From the NCBI RefSeq assembly GCF_003259505.1, contig NZ_QLLK01000012.1:62001-126000 (forward strand): a stretch of 64,000 bases of DNA. The letters run 5' to 3'. The notes beneath the pieces are model-generated. The model was given only the letters and a program-made list of their open reading frames with translations. It ran no database searches and was not told where the DNA came from. A program made the position numbers and the translations under genes. This document shows, one piece after another, positions 25,906-35,814 of the stretch (position 1 is the first letter of the stretch; each line of letters starts with the position of its first letter). Source of the DNA: Algoriphagus yeomjeoni (GTDB taxonomy: Bacteria; Bacteroidota; Bacteroidia; Cytophagales; Cyclobacteriaceae).

Positions 25906-27441
25906 ATGACTAAACTTAGATTGACTTTACACCTAGCATTTTATGCTTTTTTAGCTATTTCCTCAATAGCCTGCACCAGCAAAGAAGAAGCAATTTCTCC
26001 ACCGAATATCATTGTGTTTTTGGTAGATGACATGGGGCTTATGGACACTTCTGTCCCATTTCTCACAGATGAAGAGGGTAAGCCGGTAAGCTATGATCTC
26101 AATAACTATTATTCCACCCCGAATATGGAACTGCTGGCGCGTCAGGGCATTCGCTTTTCCAATTTTTATGCGCACTCGGTCTGCTCTCCATCCCGAACAT
26201 CCATTCTCACCGGACAAAATTCAGCGCGTCACGGGGTCACCAATTGGATCAGATCTGAGGAAAACAACAGAACAGAATTTGGGCCTGATGATTGGAATTG
26301 GACTGGACTTAGCAAGAATTCAGTGACTCTTCCGAAGCTATTGCAGGAAAAAGGATATAAGACTATTCACGTCGGTAAAGCTCATTTTGGACCATTTGCT
26401 AGCGAGGGAGAAAACCCGCTGAACCTTGGCTTTGATGTCAATATAGCCGGAAGTTCCATTGGGCAACCAGGCAGCTATTTGGGTACGGAGTCGTTTGGAC
26501 TTACTGGTGGAAATAAAGCTAGAGCAGTTCCAGGTTTGGAGAAATACCATGGGCAAGACATATTCCTGACGGAGGCATTGACGCTGGAAGCCAATGCGGC
26601 AATAGCTCAGGCTAAGGAAGAAGGGAAGCCATTTTTTCTAAATATGGCTCATTATGCGGTGCATGCACCATTCTATTCGGATCCGAGATTTGCGGAAAAG
26701 TACAAGGACTCTGGTATGCCCGAAAAGGCTCAAGCTTATGCTACGTTGATCGAGGGAATTGACAAGTCGTTGGGGGATATTATTCAGCACGTGAAAGAGC
26801 TTGGAATAGGTGAAAATACGCTGATCCTGTTTTTGGGCGACAATGGATCTGATGCGCCATTACCTATTGTAAATGACTACAGCAGTTCTACTCCGCTCAA
26901 AGGCAAAAAAGGGAACCACTGGGAAGGCGGGATGAGAGTTCCTTTCATTGCTGCCTGGATAAGTCCGGATTCAACTTCACCGAACCAATTAAATTTACCA
27001 ATCGCCCAAAATGCTATTCAAACACAGCTTGGAACTATCCTAGACATATTCCCCACGCTGGCTAGTTTGGTTGATTTTGCTACTCCCGAAAAACACACCT
27101 TAGATGGTTCTTCACTCCACACTCAGCTAAATTCCAAAGAAAACACAAGTAGAGAGGAGTTATTTTTAAATCATTTCCCTCATGGAAATCACCGCTCAAA
27201 TTACTTTACCAGCCTGGTGAGATCTGATTGGAAAGTCATATATCACTATCCCATCGATGGGAAACCTGGCTATGAGCTTTTTAACCTAAAAACCGATCCA
27301 TTTGAAATGGAAAATCTAGCAGAAAGTAATCCAGCCCAACTGAAAATTATGATGGAAGTTATGTTATCAGAAATGTCTGATAAAAAAGCACAGTATCCGG
27401 AGAAAGACGGGAAGTCATTGGAGCTGATAATACCAAATTGA
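25906..27441 (+). CDS. lipoprotein sulfatase, arylsulfatase A-like
   Basis: 511 aa from the ATG at 25906 (M-T-K-L-R-L), chosen because it gives a clean lipoprotein signal ending S-I-A-C (Cys23); a start 24 bases upstream is possible. The active-site motif is C-S-P-S-R at Cys93, the classic formylglycine site, followed by T-S-I-L-T-G. Metal ligands are in V-D-D-M-G and L-G-D-N-G-S-D. The C-terminus has H-F-P-H and the terminal G-Y-E-L-F-N-L-K. It hydrolyses sulfate esters on glycans; it belongs to a different subfamily from the 17.6-kb sulfatase. Confidence 0.9.
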   Translation: MTKLRLTLHLAFYAFLAISSIACTSKEEAISPPNIIVFLVDDMGLMDTSVPFLTDEEGKPVSYDLNNYYSTPNMELLARQGIRFSNFYAHSVCSPSRTSILTGQNSARHGVTNWIRSEENNRTEFGPDDWNWTGLSKNSVTLPKLLQEKGYKTIHVGKAHFGPFASEGENPLNLGFDVNIAGSSIGQPGSYLGTESFGLTGGNKARAVPGLEKYHGQDIFLTEALTLEANAAIAQAKEEGKPFFLNMAHYAVHAPFYSDPRFAEKYKDSGMPEKAQAYATLIEGIDKSLGDIIQHVKELGIGENTLILFLGDNGSDAPLPIVNDYSSSTPLKGKKGNHWEGGMRVPFIAAWISPDSTSPNQLNLPIAQNAIQTQLGTILDIFPTLASLVDFATPEKHTLDGSSLHTQLNSKENTSREELFLNHFPHGNHRSNYFTSLVRSDWKVIYHYPIDGKPGYELFNLKTDPFEMENLAESNPAQLKIMMEVMLSEMSDKKAQYPEKDGKSLELIIPN

Positions 27442-27464
27442 AAACAGGTAATTTACGATGTGAT

Positions 27465-27498
27465 CAAAAAAATAGCCCAAGCATTATGCTCTGGGCTA
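27465..27498 (-). terminator. Rho-independent terminator for the 27534 gene
   Basis: On the minus strand TAGCCCAG ... TTGGGCTA is an 8-bp stem followed by seven T. It lies 36 bases past the stop of the phosphatase-superfamily gene and may also stop the convergent sulfatase. Confidence 0.75.
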
Positions 27499-27533
27499 AG
27501 AACTCAAGCTATGTATTTATCATTTCCCCTTCT

Positions 27534-28628
27534 TCACTTCACCATCACTTCAATCAATTTTCCAGCTTTTGAATCAGGGTATTCCATTCCCAGCAATTCA
27601 AAAATAGTCCGGGCTATTCTTGCTGACTCCCATTGCCCTTGGGATTTCATTTCACCGAAAGCAGGTGTATCGGGACCAATAGCCGCCATCCAGATTTGTC
27701 CGGCATCTGCTATGGAGGAACCGTGCCCTCTCCAAGAAGTTTTGCTTGTGCCACGTCCGTGATCTGTTGTGATGATCAAAGTAGTCTTGTCTTTGTACTG
27801 AGGATCTGATTGCACAAAATCCCAAATCTCCTTTATGTATGCATCTGTCTGCTTCGCCGACCAAATGTACTGATCGTAATGATTTTCATGCGCCCAGTCG
27901 TCTGTCTCGCCATAGGAAATATATAGTACTCTTGGCTTCTTATTTTTCAAAGCAGCCATAGCATAATTCTGGGTAAAAACGTCCAATCGGACTTCACCCC
28001 AAGGGCCACGGATTTCAGATTGCATCTTGTTGGTGAGTAACTCTTCTGGGCTTAGATTTTCGCCTTCGGCAATATCAAAACCTGCATTTACGGGTACTCC
28101 GCTACGTTCTTCATTTATTATGTAAGGAAAAACATCCCATGAGCCAAAAGCCAAGACTCTATCCTTGAACTCAGGTTTTTGGTTGAGATACTCAAGGAAA
28201 GTCACATTTGGGTTATTGATTTTATTGTTGCTTGTGATACGCTCATCATCGGCAAAACCACTCAGCACCTCATTGTATCCCGGATAAGAAAACCACATGG
28301 AATTACTGTTATTCACCATATTCCCATAAGCTCGGTTACCATAGATTTGACCATGATTGGCTATTGTATTCCATAAAAAAGGAAATAGCATTTCCCTACG
28401 CTTAATAGGATTTACGTCCCAAAAATCAGGCAATAAAGAGCCTGGAGATTCAATCATCCCAGTATCATCAACTAATAATGAATCTGCACCGGTAAAAACT
28501 TCCTGCCATCTCATTCCATCCAAGGTGATCAGAATGATGTTTTCGGTCTTGTAATCTTGGGCATTTACTGTTGCTATTTGAAAAAACAAGAGTGCTACAG
28601 CCACCCAGCTAATCGAGTTCTTAAACAT
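27534..28628 (-). CDS. secreted alkaline-phosphatase-superfamily hydrolase
   Basis: 364 aa from the ATG at 28628, which gives a clean signal peptide ending V-N-A-Q. The fold is that of alkaline phosphatase/phosphodiesterase/sulfatase: I-L-I-T-L-D-G-M-R-W with the metal Asp and a nearby Thr (E-V-F-T-G-A, nucleophile candidate), and I-I-T-T-D-H-G-R-G near residue 300. There is no formylglycine motif, so it is not a type I sulfatase. Likely a periplasmic phosphodiesterase or phosphatase; substrate unknown. Confidence 0.82.
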   Translation of the reverse strand: MFKNSISWVAVALLFFQIATVNAQDYKTENIILITLDGMRWQEVFTGADSLLVDDTGMIESPGSLLPDFWDVNPIKRREMLFPFLWNTIANHGQIYGNRAYGNMVNNSNSMWFSYPGYNEVLSGFADDERITSNNKINNPNVTFLEYLNQKPEFKDRVLAFGSWDVFPYIINEERSGVPVNAGFDIAEGENLSPEELLTNKMQSEIRGPWGEVRLDVFTQNYAMAALKNKKPRVLYISYGETDDWAHENHYDQYIWSAKQTDAYIKEIWDFVQSDPQYKDKTTLIITTDHGRGTSKTSWRGHGSSIADAGQIWMAAIGPDTPAFGEMKSQGQWESARIARTIFELLGMEYPDSKAGKLIEVMVK

Positions 28629-28814
28629 AAGTAGTATTGAAATATTGAGACTTAATGTGTGAAAAGACAAGTTACCAAAAGTAATTGGATGCAGATCAAG
28701 GGTGATTATGTCTACTTTATCAAAAAATGAAGTATGCCAAGGGACTAAAATAAACCTGAAAATCGTCAGGCATAAAATTCAGTCTTTTAATCGCTTAATT
28801 CAAATGCCGAGATC

Positions 28815-28849
28815 GTATCTCAGGAATTTAAATTCGACTCCTGAGATAC
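28815..28849. other. 11-bp perfect inverted repeat
   Basis: GTATCTCAGGA and TCCTGAGATAC separated by 13 bases, downstream of the efflux adaptor stop (28874) and upstream of the phosphatase gene. The stem is strong, but no T-tract follows on either strand. It could be a terminator or an operator. Confidence 0.5.
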
Positions 28850-28873
28850 TCTAGTAAATGTAGAATTCAAAAT

Positions 28874-30034
28874 TTAAGGCAAAAGATTAAATCCTCCTTT
28901 GGCAAGAATCACCGTATTTGCATCAAATGAAGCATTTGGTAATAGCTCAATCATACTATCGCTGGTCAAGCCAGTTTGTACCGGAATTTTCTCCAATCTA
29001 AATCCAGCTTCGGTTTTCTCACGCTGTACCAATACAAAGTTTTCTCCTTCTGAGGCTACCACAGCAGTCACTGGAACTACCCATGCTTCCTTCGGGTCCA
29101 TGATCATCTTCGCCTCTACAAACATCCCCGTCACTAGCTTCGCTTCATCTTCCTCGTTGACCAAATCAGCATGTACGTTAATCTGACGCTCATTATTAAT
29201 AGACTGACCCACCACAAGTACCTCAGCATCTAGGCTCGTATTCGAGAGATCAGGAATGGTAACCTTTACTTTTTGCCCCTTATGAATATTGGCCGCATCC
29301 TTCTCAAAAACCACCAACTCTATATGCATGTGTGCTGTATTGATCAGGGTAATTGCCTTGCCTGCTACGTCCAAGAAGGACCCTTGAACTAAGTGAATTG
29401 CATCCACAAACCCATTAATCGGAGAATACACAGGTACTTTGGATCGAATATTTTCTGGCTTTAATTGATCTGTATTGATGTTGATCATCGCCAGTTGACG
29501 CTTCAAACTTTCAGCCTTTGCTTTAGTAGATTGAAAGTCAGCTTCTGCTTTAAGGTAGTTTTTCTGCGAAGAAATCTTTTCTCCATACAGCGTTTTTTGG
29601 CGTTCATATTCTGATTCCAAATAACTTAATTGGCTATTTGCTTCCAGAAAATCTTGCTGCAAACGGATAAAATCTGGATTCTCCAGATAGAAAAGAACTT
29701 GCCCTTTTTTCACAGCTTCTCCTTCCAACAACTCCAATCCACTGACATATCCACCGAAATAAGCTGAAATTTCCTGTATGCCTTCAACCGGGACTTTTAC
29801 CATGCCCTGCACAGAAATCCCTTCCGAAAACTCCTCGAGTTTCGGGCTTCCCCAAGACATTTTCATAGTCTCAAATTGCCTTTCTGAAACCGTAATAAAA
29901 GGGCCCGAAGTTGTCCCAACTTCCACTTCTACCCCCTCAGATTCGGAAGAACCAGATCCTGAGCATTGAAAGAAAAACAAGCTGCTCGCCAAAAGAGAAG
30001 CGGAAAAGAATGATTTTATGGTGTAGTTCTTCAT
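28874..30034 (-). CDS. RND efflux periplasmic adaptor (CusB/CzcB-like)
   Basis: 386 aa lipoprotein (signal ends F-F-F-Q-C, Cys24). Membrane-fusion-protein layout: beta-barrel/lipoyl half V-S-G-L-E-L-L-E-G-E-A-V-K-K-G-Q near residue 100, an alpha-hairpin with coiled coil (about 120-190), the second lipoyl half V-Y-S-P-I-N-G-F-V near 200, then the beta-barrel and membrane-proximal domain. It links the inner-membrane RND pump to the outer-membrane factor. Its ATG overlaps the stop of the pump gene by one base (TGATG), so translation is coupled. Confidence 0.9.
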   Translation of the reverse strand: MKNYTIKSFFSASLLASSLFFFQCSGSGSSESEGVEVEVGTTSGPFITVSERQFETMKMSWGSPKLEEFSEGISVQGMVKVPVEGIQEISAYFGGYVSGLELLEGEAVKKGQVLFYLENPDFIRLQQDFLEANSQLSYLESEYERQKTLYGEKISSQKNYLKAEADFQSTKAKAESLKRQLAMININTDQLKPENIRSKVPVYSPINGFVDAIHLVQGSFLDVAGKAITLINTAHMHIELVVFEKDAANIHKGQKVKVTIPDLSNTSLDAEVLVVGQSINNERQINVHADLVNEEDEAKLVTGMFVEAKMIMDPKEAWVVPVTAVVASEGENFVLVQREKTEAGFRLEKIPVQTGLTSDSMIELLPNASFDANTVILAKGGFNLLP

Positions 30035-33000
30035 CAGTTCAGAAGGTAGTTGATTTCCAAAATTGTTTGTTGATATGCAAATTTGCTCTGCAAGTAGTTT
30101 AGGGTGATCGTCCTGGAGTTCTCCATTAACTGGACATACTGGAGAAAATCAATTTCTCCCTCTTGGTAAGATCTCTGTGCTTGTTCCAGAATCTGAAGCG
30201 AGAGTGTTTTGCCCTCCTCTTCGTAATAAGTAATCACTCGAATATTCTGATCCAGTTGTCTCTGTAATTGCTGAGCGCGATTTTCCAGCTGGTTTCTATA
30301 GTGCTCTGCTTCCAATTGAATTTTTTGCTGCTGAAATTCACTGCTTTGAACGTTCGCTTTTTGAGCTCCATAAAATAGAGGGATAGACAATCCTGCGTGA
30401 AATCCTGGGTAAACTTTAGCATTTGCGCCTGGGTTTGTTCCGCGGAAGACATCCATCGTGATATCAGGAAGAAACTTTCGCTTTTCACTCTGAATCTGAT
30501 AGCCAGATTGGCTCACCGCGCTTTGATAGTATTCCACGCCAGGATGAGTTGACCAATCTTGCATTAAGGAGGTATCGAGTTTAATTTCTTCCTCTGCAAG
30601 CTGCAAATCACCCTCCCAATTCAACACTAATTTCAGGTAATCCAGCGCCATCAGATAATTCTCATTCGCCTCGCTTTTCTTTAGCCCGATCTCTTGCCGC
30701 TTTCCGTCCGCAGTTAACTTCTCCAGATAGTTGCTTTCACCTGTTTCAAATTTTCTTGTGGCTGCGCGTGAAAATTCAGCATACAGAGAATCTAGATAGT
30801 TGTAATTTTCTATCAAGTCTTCCCAATACTTTACGGCTATAAACCCTTTACTGATTTCACCTTTCAGTTTTCTTTTCTGAAGTTCTAATTGACTGAGCTG
30901 CATCTCGGCTCCAGCTTCTAAAGCATTTTTCTGAGCCCCATAAAGTGTAGGAAAAGCCAGAGTTTGACTAATTCCCCACTTCCTGTTGAAAATTCCGTTT
31001 TCGGCGATGTCATTTCTATCTTCCGAATAATAAACATTAGTCTTATCAAGATTCCAGCCCAGACCTATCTTAGCATTTGCCATCTCTAATGATTTGCCTT
31101 CAGCCTGAAGGTTGAGATTTCGCTCCATGCCTATCTCCACTGCCTGCTCAAGTGTTAATGGGGTTTGCTGCCCATTTGCGGTGAAAGAAATTAATGAAAT
31201 GAGCACTAAGGAAGTCAAGACTTTCTTGGAAGCTTTGGAAGCTCCGCCAGTTTTAGTTTTGAATAAAACGTACAAAACTGGAAGTACTATTAACGTGAGG
31301 AAAGTGGCAGAAATCAATCCTCCAACAACCACTGTCGCTAGTGGACGCTGAACTTCTGCCCCTGCTGAATTAGAAATTGCCATTGGCAAAAAGCCCAGTG
31401 CGGCCGCTGAAGCGGTAAGCAATACCGGTCTTAGACGCTCTTTGGCACCCCTAATCACCAAGTCTTTGATATTGATATAATGTGATTCCATGGATTTGAA
31501 ATGCTCGATTAGTACGATTCCATTCAATACTGCGATACCAAATAGTGCTATGAATCCCACGCCAGCAGAAATACTGAATGGCATATCTCTCGCCCAAAGG
31601 AGAAGCACTCCACCAATCGCAGAAAGGGGGATTGCTGAGTAAATCATCAGTGCATCTTTGGTGGAAGAGAAAGCAAAATAGAGTAAAATGAAAATCAGGA
31701 AAAGTGCAACTGGAACGGCGATCATAAGTCTATTTCTGGCTTTTTGAAGGTTTTCAAATTGCCCACCATAATCGACCAAGTACCCTTCCGGCAATTCAAT
31801 TTGATTTGCTACAATAGCCTGAATATCATCCACCACCGACTGCAGGTCTCTGTTACGCACATTCACTCCAATCACTACTCTTCGCTGGGTATTATCCCTT
31901 GAAATTTTCGCCGGTCCCTTGGTATAGCTGATTGTTGCAAGTTCTGAAAGCGGCACCGAACCCCCATTTGGAAGCTGAATGGAAGCTTGTTCCAAATTTT
32001 TGATGTCCTTACGAAAAGGCTCCGCAAACCTCACCACAAGGTCAAATTGCTTTTCGCCTTCGAAAACTGTGCCTGCTGTCATCCCTGCAAACCCCATAGA
32101 AACTACCTCATTCAGGTCAGAAATATTCAATCCGAACTTGGCAATTTTGCCTCGGTTGTATTCTATTTTCATTTGAGGCAAGCCATCCACTTTTTCCAAA
32201 ATAATATCTGCAGCACCTTCTACACCCTGTATTGCAGCTTCAATTTCCTCTGCTGTAGCCAGTAGCACATCCAAATCCTCACCAAAGACTTTGATAGCCA
32301 AGTCAGCCCGAACTCCAGTAATCAGCTCATTAAAACGCATCTCTATCGGCTGAGTAAATTCAAATTCCATCCCCGGGATAATAGAAAGAGCTTCTTTGAA
32401 TTTCTCTGCCAACTCATCCTTGGTTTCCACAGTGGTCCATTCAGAGCGAGGTTTCAACGTCACGATCACGTCGCTTTCCTCCATCGACATAGGATCTGTA
32501 GGAATCTCAGCTGCGCCTATTCTTGTAACAATCTGGTTTACTTCAGGAAATTCCTTTAAGATTTTTTCAATTTCAGTGATCGTTTCCACCGTATTTGTCA
32601 GTGTTGTTCCTGTCTTCAAAAAAGGCTGAATAACAAAATCCCCTTCGTCCAGCGTAGGCACAAACTCGGAACCCATCGTACTGAATATCATAATTGTGCC
32701 CACTAAAAGTCCAAAAGCTGCAATCAATACCACCTTAGCATGGTCCAGAGCCCAGGTAATCGCAGGATCATAAACTTTGGTAAGAGCGTTAATAATTCGA
32801 GTAGAAATATTCTTAGGACCTGGAGGTGTAGTCTTTAAGAAAAGAGCTGAAACAACCGGCAAATACGTCAGTCCCAAAATCATAGCCCCGACCAAAGCGA
32901 AGGAAAACACTTCAGCCATGGGACGGAACATCTTTCCTTCCACACCAGAAAGTGACAAAATCGGAATAAATACGATGATGATGATGATCTGTCCAAAAAT

Positions 33001-34359
33001 TGCAGAGTGCATCATTTTAGAAGCTCCCTTAAAGGATATTTCATCTTTAGCCTCTTGCTTTTTGGCTTGAGAAAGACCAGCCAACTGATGATCTGCCCGG
33101 GTGAATTGGTAGGCAATGTATTCTACGATAATCACTGCCCCATCAATAATAATCCCAAAGTCAATCGCTCCCAGACTCATCAGGTTGGCATCCACACCGA
33201 AGAGATACATCATCGATAATGCAAAAAGTAATGCCAGCGGAATAACCGAAGCAACCACTAACCCGGACCTAAAATTGCCAAGTAGTAAAACGACAACGAA
33301 TACTACAATCAAACAACCTAAAATCAGGTTTTCTGCAATCGTAAAAGTCGTTCTACCTATAAGTTCAGAGCGATCTAGAAATCCGTTTATCACCACACCT
33401 TCAGGAAGAGAATTCTTCATTTCTTCAAGGCGATCTTTCACCCGATCTATGGTCCCTTTAGAATCAGCACCTTTCAGCATCATCACCTGACCAAGTACTT
33501 TTTCTCCTTCTCCGTTTGCCGTGATGGCACCAAATCTATTGGCATGCCCAAAGCCCACCTCAGCTATATCACGAATATAAATTGGAGCATCATTTCTTAC
33601 CTCAACTACTATATTTCCAATGTCTTCTAAGCTGGTAACCAACCCTTCTCCACGAATAAAAAAGCTCTCATTGGTTTTTTCAATATAGCCGCCCCCAGCT
33701 ATGGAATTGTTTTTTTCCATCGCATGAAACACATCAGCGATGTCGATTTGCATGCCTTTCAATCGCTCAGGATTGATGGCAACTTCGTATTGTTTTAGAA
33801 ACCCTCCCCAGGTATTTACTTCAACTACCCCTTCGATTCCGGAAAGCTGACGACGTACTACCCAATCCTGAATAGTCCGAAGATCAGTTGTGGTATACTC
33901 ATTTTCGTAGCCAGGCTCTACATCGATCACATATTGAAAGATCTCTCCAAGACCCGTGGAGATTGGCCCCATCATCGGCGTTCCAAAACCTGCAGGAATG
34001 CTTTTTTCAGCCATTTTGATCCGCTCTGCGATCAACTGCCTCGGAAGATAGGTCCCCATTTTATCTTCAAAAACAATGGTGACTACCGAAAGTCCGAACT
34101 TAGAAACGGAGCGGATTTCGACTATTCCAGGCAGATTTGCCATCTCCAGTTCCACTGGGTAGGTCAGGTATTTTTCTACATCTTCAGTTGCGAGGTTTCT
34201 AGAGGTGGTGATCACCTGTACCTGATTTGTGGTAATATCTGGCACTGCTCCTATGGGGAGATTACTTAGAGAAAAAACTCCAAAACCTATCCAAGCTGCT
34301 ATAAAAATGAATATGATGAGCTTATGCCCTATACTCCATTGAATGATTCTATCTAACAT
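30034..34359 (-). CDS. CusA/CzcA heavy-metal RND pump fused to a TolC-like outer-membrane factor
   Basis: 1441 aa. Residues 1 to about 1040 are a complete heavy-metal RND transporter: N-terminal I-G-A-V-P-D-I-T-T-N-Q-V-Q, G-A-I-D-F-G-I-I-I-D-G-A in TM4, and S-M-E-E-S-D-V-I-V-T-L in the periplasmic part. After TM12 there is a second signal-peptide-like segment (V-L-T-S-L-V-L-I-S-L-I-S-F-T-A-N-G) at about residues 1045-1060, then an outer-membrane-factor region to the end (L-T-L-E-Q-A-V-E-I, coiled-coil helices). A single polypeptide therefore holds inner- and outer-membrane parts. It exports Cu/Ag or Co/Zn/Cd with the adaptor encoded next. Confidence 0.9.
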   Translation of the reverse strand: MLDRIIQWSIGHKLIIFIFIAAWIGFGVFSLSNLPIGAVPDITTNQVQVITTSRNLATEDVEKYLTYPVELEMANLPGIVEIRSVSKFGLSVVTIVFEDKMGTYLPRQLIAERIKMAEKSIPAGFGTPMMGPISTGLGEIFQYVIDVEPGYENEYTTTDLRTIQDWVVRRQLSGIEGVVEVNTWGGFLKQYEVAINPERLKGMQIDIADVFHAMEKNNSIAGGGYIEKTNESFFIRGEGLVTSLEDIGNIVVEVRNDAPIYIRDIAEVGFGHANRFGAITANGEGEKVLGQVMMLKGADSKGTIDRVKDRLEEMKNSLPEGVVINGFLDRSELIGRTTFTIAENLILGCLIVVFVVVLLLGNFRSGLVVASVIPLALLFALSMMYLFGVDANLMSLGAIDFGIIIDGAVIIVEYIAYQFTRADHQLAGLSQAKKQEAKDEISFKGASKMMHSAIFGQIIIIIVFIPILSLSGVEGKMFRPMAEVFSFALVGAMILGLTYLPVVSALFLKTTPPGPKNISTRIINALTKVYDPAITWALDHAKVVLIAAFGLLVGTIMIFSTMGSEFVPTLDEGDFVIQPFLKTGTTLTNTVETITEIEKILKEFPEVNQIVTRIGAAEIPTDPMSMEESDVIVTLKPRSEWTTVETKDELAEKFKEALSIIPGMEFEFTQPIEMRFNELITGVRADLAIKVFGEDLDVLLATAEEIEAAIQGVEGAADIILEKVDGLPQMKIEYNRGKIAKFGLNISDLNEVVSMGFAGMTAGTVFEGEKQFDLVVRFAEPFRKDIKNLEQASIQLPNGGSVPLSELATISYTKGPAKISRDNTQRRVVIGVNVRNRDLQSVVDDIQAIVANQIELPEGYLVDYGGQFENLQKARNRLMIAVPVALFLIFILLYFAFSSTKDALMIYSAIPLSAIGGVLLLWARDMPFSISAGVGFIALFGIAVLNGIVLIEHFKSMESHYINIKDLVIRGAKERLRPVLLTASAAALGFLPMAISNSAGAEVQRPLATVVVGGLISATFLTLIVLPVLYVLFKTKTGGASKASKKVLTSLVLISLISFTANGQQTPLTLEQAVEIGMERNLNLQAEGKSLEMANAKIGLGWNLDKTNVYYSEDRNDIAENGIFNRKWGISQTLAFPTLYGAQKNALEAGAEMQLSQLELQKRKLKGEISKGFIAVKYWEDLIENYNYLDSLYAEFSRAATRKFETGESNYLEKLTADGKRQEIGLKKSEANENYLMALDYLKLVLNWEGDLQLAEEEIKLDTSLMQDWSTHPGVEYYQSAVSQSGYQIQSEKRKFLPDITMDVFRGTNPGANAKVYPGFHAGLSIPLFYGAQKANVQSSEFQQQKIQLEAEHYRNQLENRAQQLQRQLDQNIRVITYYEEEGKTLSLQILEQAQRSYQEGEIDFLQYVQLMENSRTITLNYLQSKFAYQQTILEINYLLN

Positions 34360-34421
34360 GTGGGAGGTAATAATTGAATCACAAAAATGGACTATTAGCT
34401 GCTCAAAGCCCTAAAAACTCT

Positions 34422-34439
34422 CTTAAGATTGCCTTAAAT
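34422..34439 (-). promoter_or_regulatory. OmpR-type direct repeat upstream of the efflux pump
   Basis: On the plus strand CTTAAGATTGCCTTAAAT: two CTTAA half-sites with an 11-base period, 63-80 bases upstream of the pump start. A near-identical copy is found at 36645 before the regulator gene. Direct repeats one helical turn apart are the normal target of OmpR/CusR-family response regulators. Confidence 0.65.
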
Positions 34440-34446
34440 CTAGCTC

Positions 34447-35814
34447 TTAAAAAATCAATCGAAAGGAGCTTCCTTTACCTTTTTCACTTTCCACTTCGAC
34501 CTGAATATCGGATTCTAGTGCGAGTTTTCTCACTATAGCAAGGCCCAATCCTGTACCTTGGACAGTTGTCCCTGTTTCATCAAGCTCCCTATAAAATGGA
34601 TCAAAAATCTTAGCCAAAGATTCACTCGCCATTCCTTTTCCCTCATCTTTTACTAAAATAAATGGAGCACCTTCATGACTACCTACTTGCATCAAAATTT
34701 TAGTGGATGGAGCTGAGTATTTGATCGCGTTTTGAAGGAGGTTGTTCAGAATCATCTGAAGAGATTTCTCATTCACCAATCTGAAAATGGGCTTGGATAG
34801 ATTAGTCTCAACCAGGATTTCTCTTCCAGATTCCTTGGCAGACTGCTCCGCAATATTTTGTGTAAACGAAATCAACTCAACTTCATCTCGTACCATTTTC
34901 CCCTTTCCAACTCTAGCTAGCGAAAGCAATTGATCGATCATTTCTGACATGCGGTCTATACTTCCTAAAGTCATTTTTATTTTTTCTACGTATTCTTCAG
35001 AACTTCTCGGCTTTCGAATCAGCACTTCTAAGGTGCCCCGCATCACTGACAAAGGAGTTCTCAACTCATGTGAAGCATCAGAGGTGAATTGCTTCTCGCG
35101 AGTCATTGCCTGCTCCAATCTTGCCAGCAATTCATTAATGGATCGGGTAAGCTGAGCAATCTCATCATTCGGCTCGGCCACAGGAATTCGCTCATTTAAA
35201 TTGCTCTGTGAAATAAGATTGGTCTTCTGAATGATTTTCTGAATGGGCTGAATACTTTTTCCTGCCAGAAATCTCATTGAAAGAAACAAGGAAATAAGTA
35301 TCCCTGGATAAAGTAAGAGTAATATATTTCTAAGATTTGTGAGCAATTCCCGGGCATCCTCAAAGGACTTCGCCACCAACATATAGCCTTCAAGTCTCCC
35401 AGAATGTCTTAGTGGGATTTGCATCTGACGAACTTCCCTGCCACCAGTTTTCAATGTCAGGGTCTCATTCATCTCACCTCTATCTAAAGAAAAACTCAGG
35501 TGATTTTCACCTAAATTTGGTGACTTATCCATAGAGTTTCCTTGCATGTCTACTATCTCAATGAAAATCGGATTAAGCTGTATCTGACTATGCTCCATCT
35601 CCTGCCATTCGTCTTTGTGCGCAAAACGAATCTCACCTTCTACCAAAAAAATCTGCCCCACATGCTTATCCGTCTCTAGTTTTAACTCCCGATCAATATT
35701 TTGAATTACAGTATAATCCACCACCAAATAAATAATCGCAAAGACCACCAATACGATCATGGCTGTAACCAAGGTTAACCTACTTGCTATGCGTTCTTTG
35801 TATGAAATGTTCAT
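34447..35814 (-). CDS. HAMP sensor histidine kinase, heavy-metal type
   Basis: 455 aa. Two membrane helices (about residues 13-33 and 166-186) enclose a periplasmic sensor of about 130 residues. HAMP follows at about 187-240. The H-box is S-H-E-L-R-T-P-L with phospho-acceptor His249. The ATPase domain has N-N-L-L-Q-N-A-I-K-Y (N box), D-E-G-K-G-M and G-T-G-L-G-L. Its start overlaps the stop of the response regulator by 4 bases. It most likely senses periplasmic Cu/Ag or another heavy metal and controls the adjacent pump. Confidence 0.9.
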   Translation of the reverse strand: MNISYKERIASRLTLVTAMIVLVVFAIIYLVVDYTVIQNIDRELKLETDKHVGQIFLVEGEIRFAHKDEWQEMEHSQIQLNPIFIEIVDMQGNSMDKSPNLGENHLSFSLDRGEMNETLTLKTGGREVRQMQIPLRHSGRLEGYMLVAKSFEDARELLTNLRNILLLLYPGILISLFLSMRFLAGKSIQPIQKIIQKTNLISQSNLNERIPVAEPNDEIAQLTRSINELLARLEQAMTREKQFTSDASHELRTPLSVMRGTLEVLIRKPRSSEEYVEKIKMTLGSIDRMSEMIDQLLSLARVGKGKMVRDEVELISFTQNIAEQSAKESGREILVETNLSKPIFRLVNEKSLQMILNNLLQNAIKYSAPSTKILMQVGSHEGAPFILVKDEGKGMASESLAKIFDPFYRELDETGTTVQGTGLGLAIVRKLALESDIQVEVESEKGKGSSFRLIF

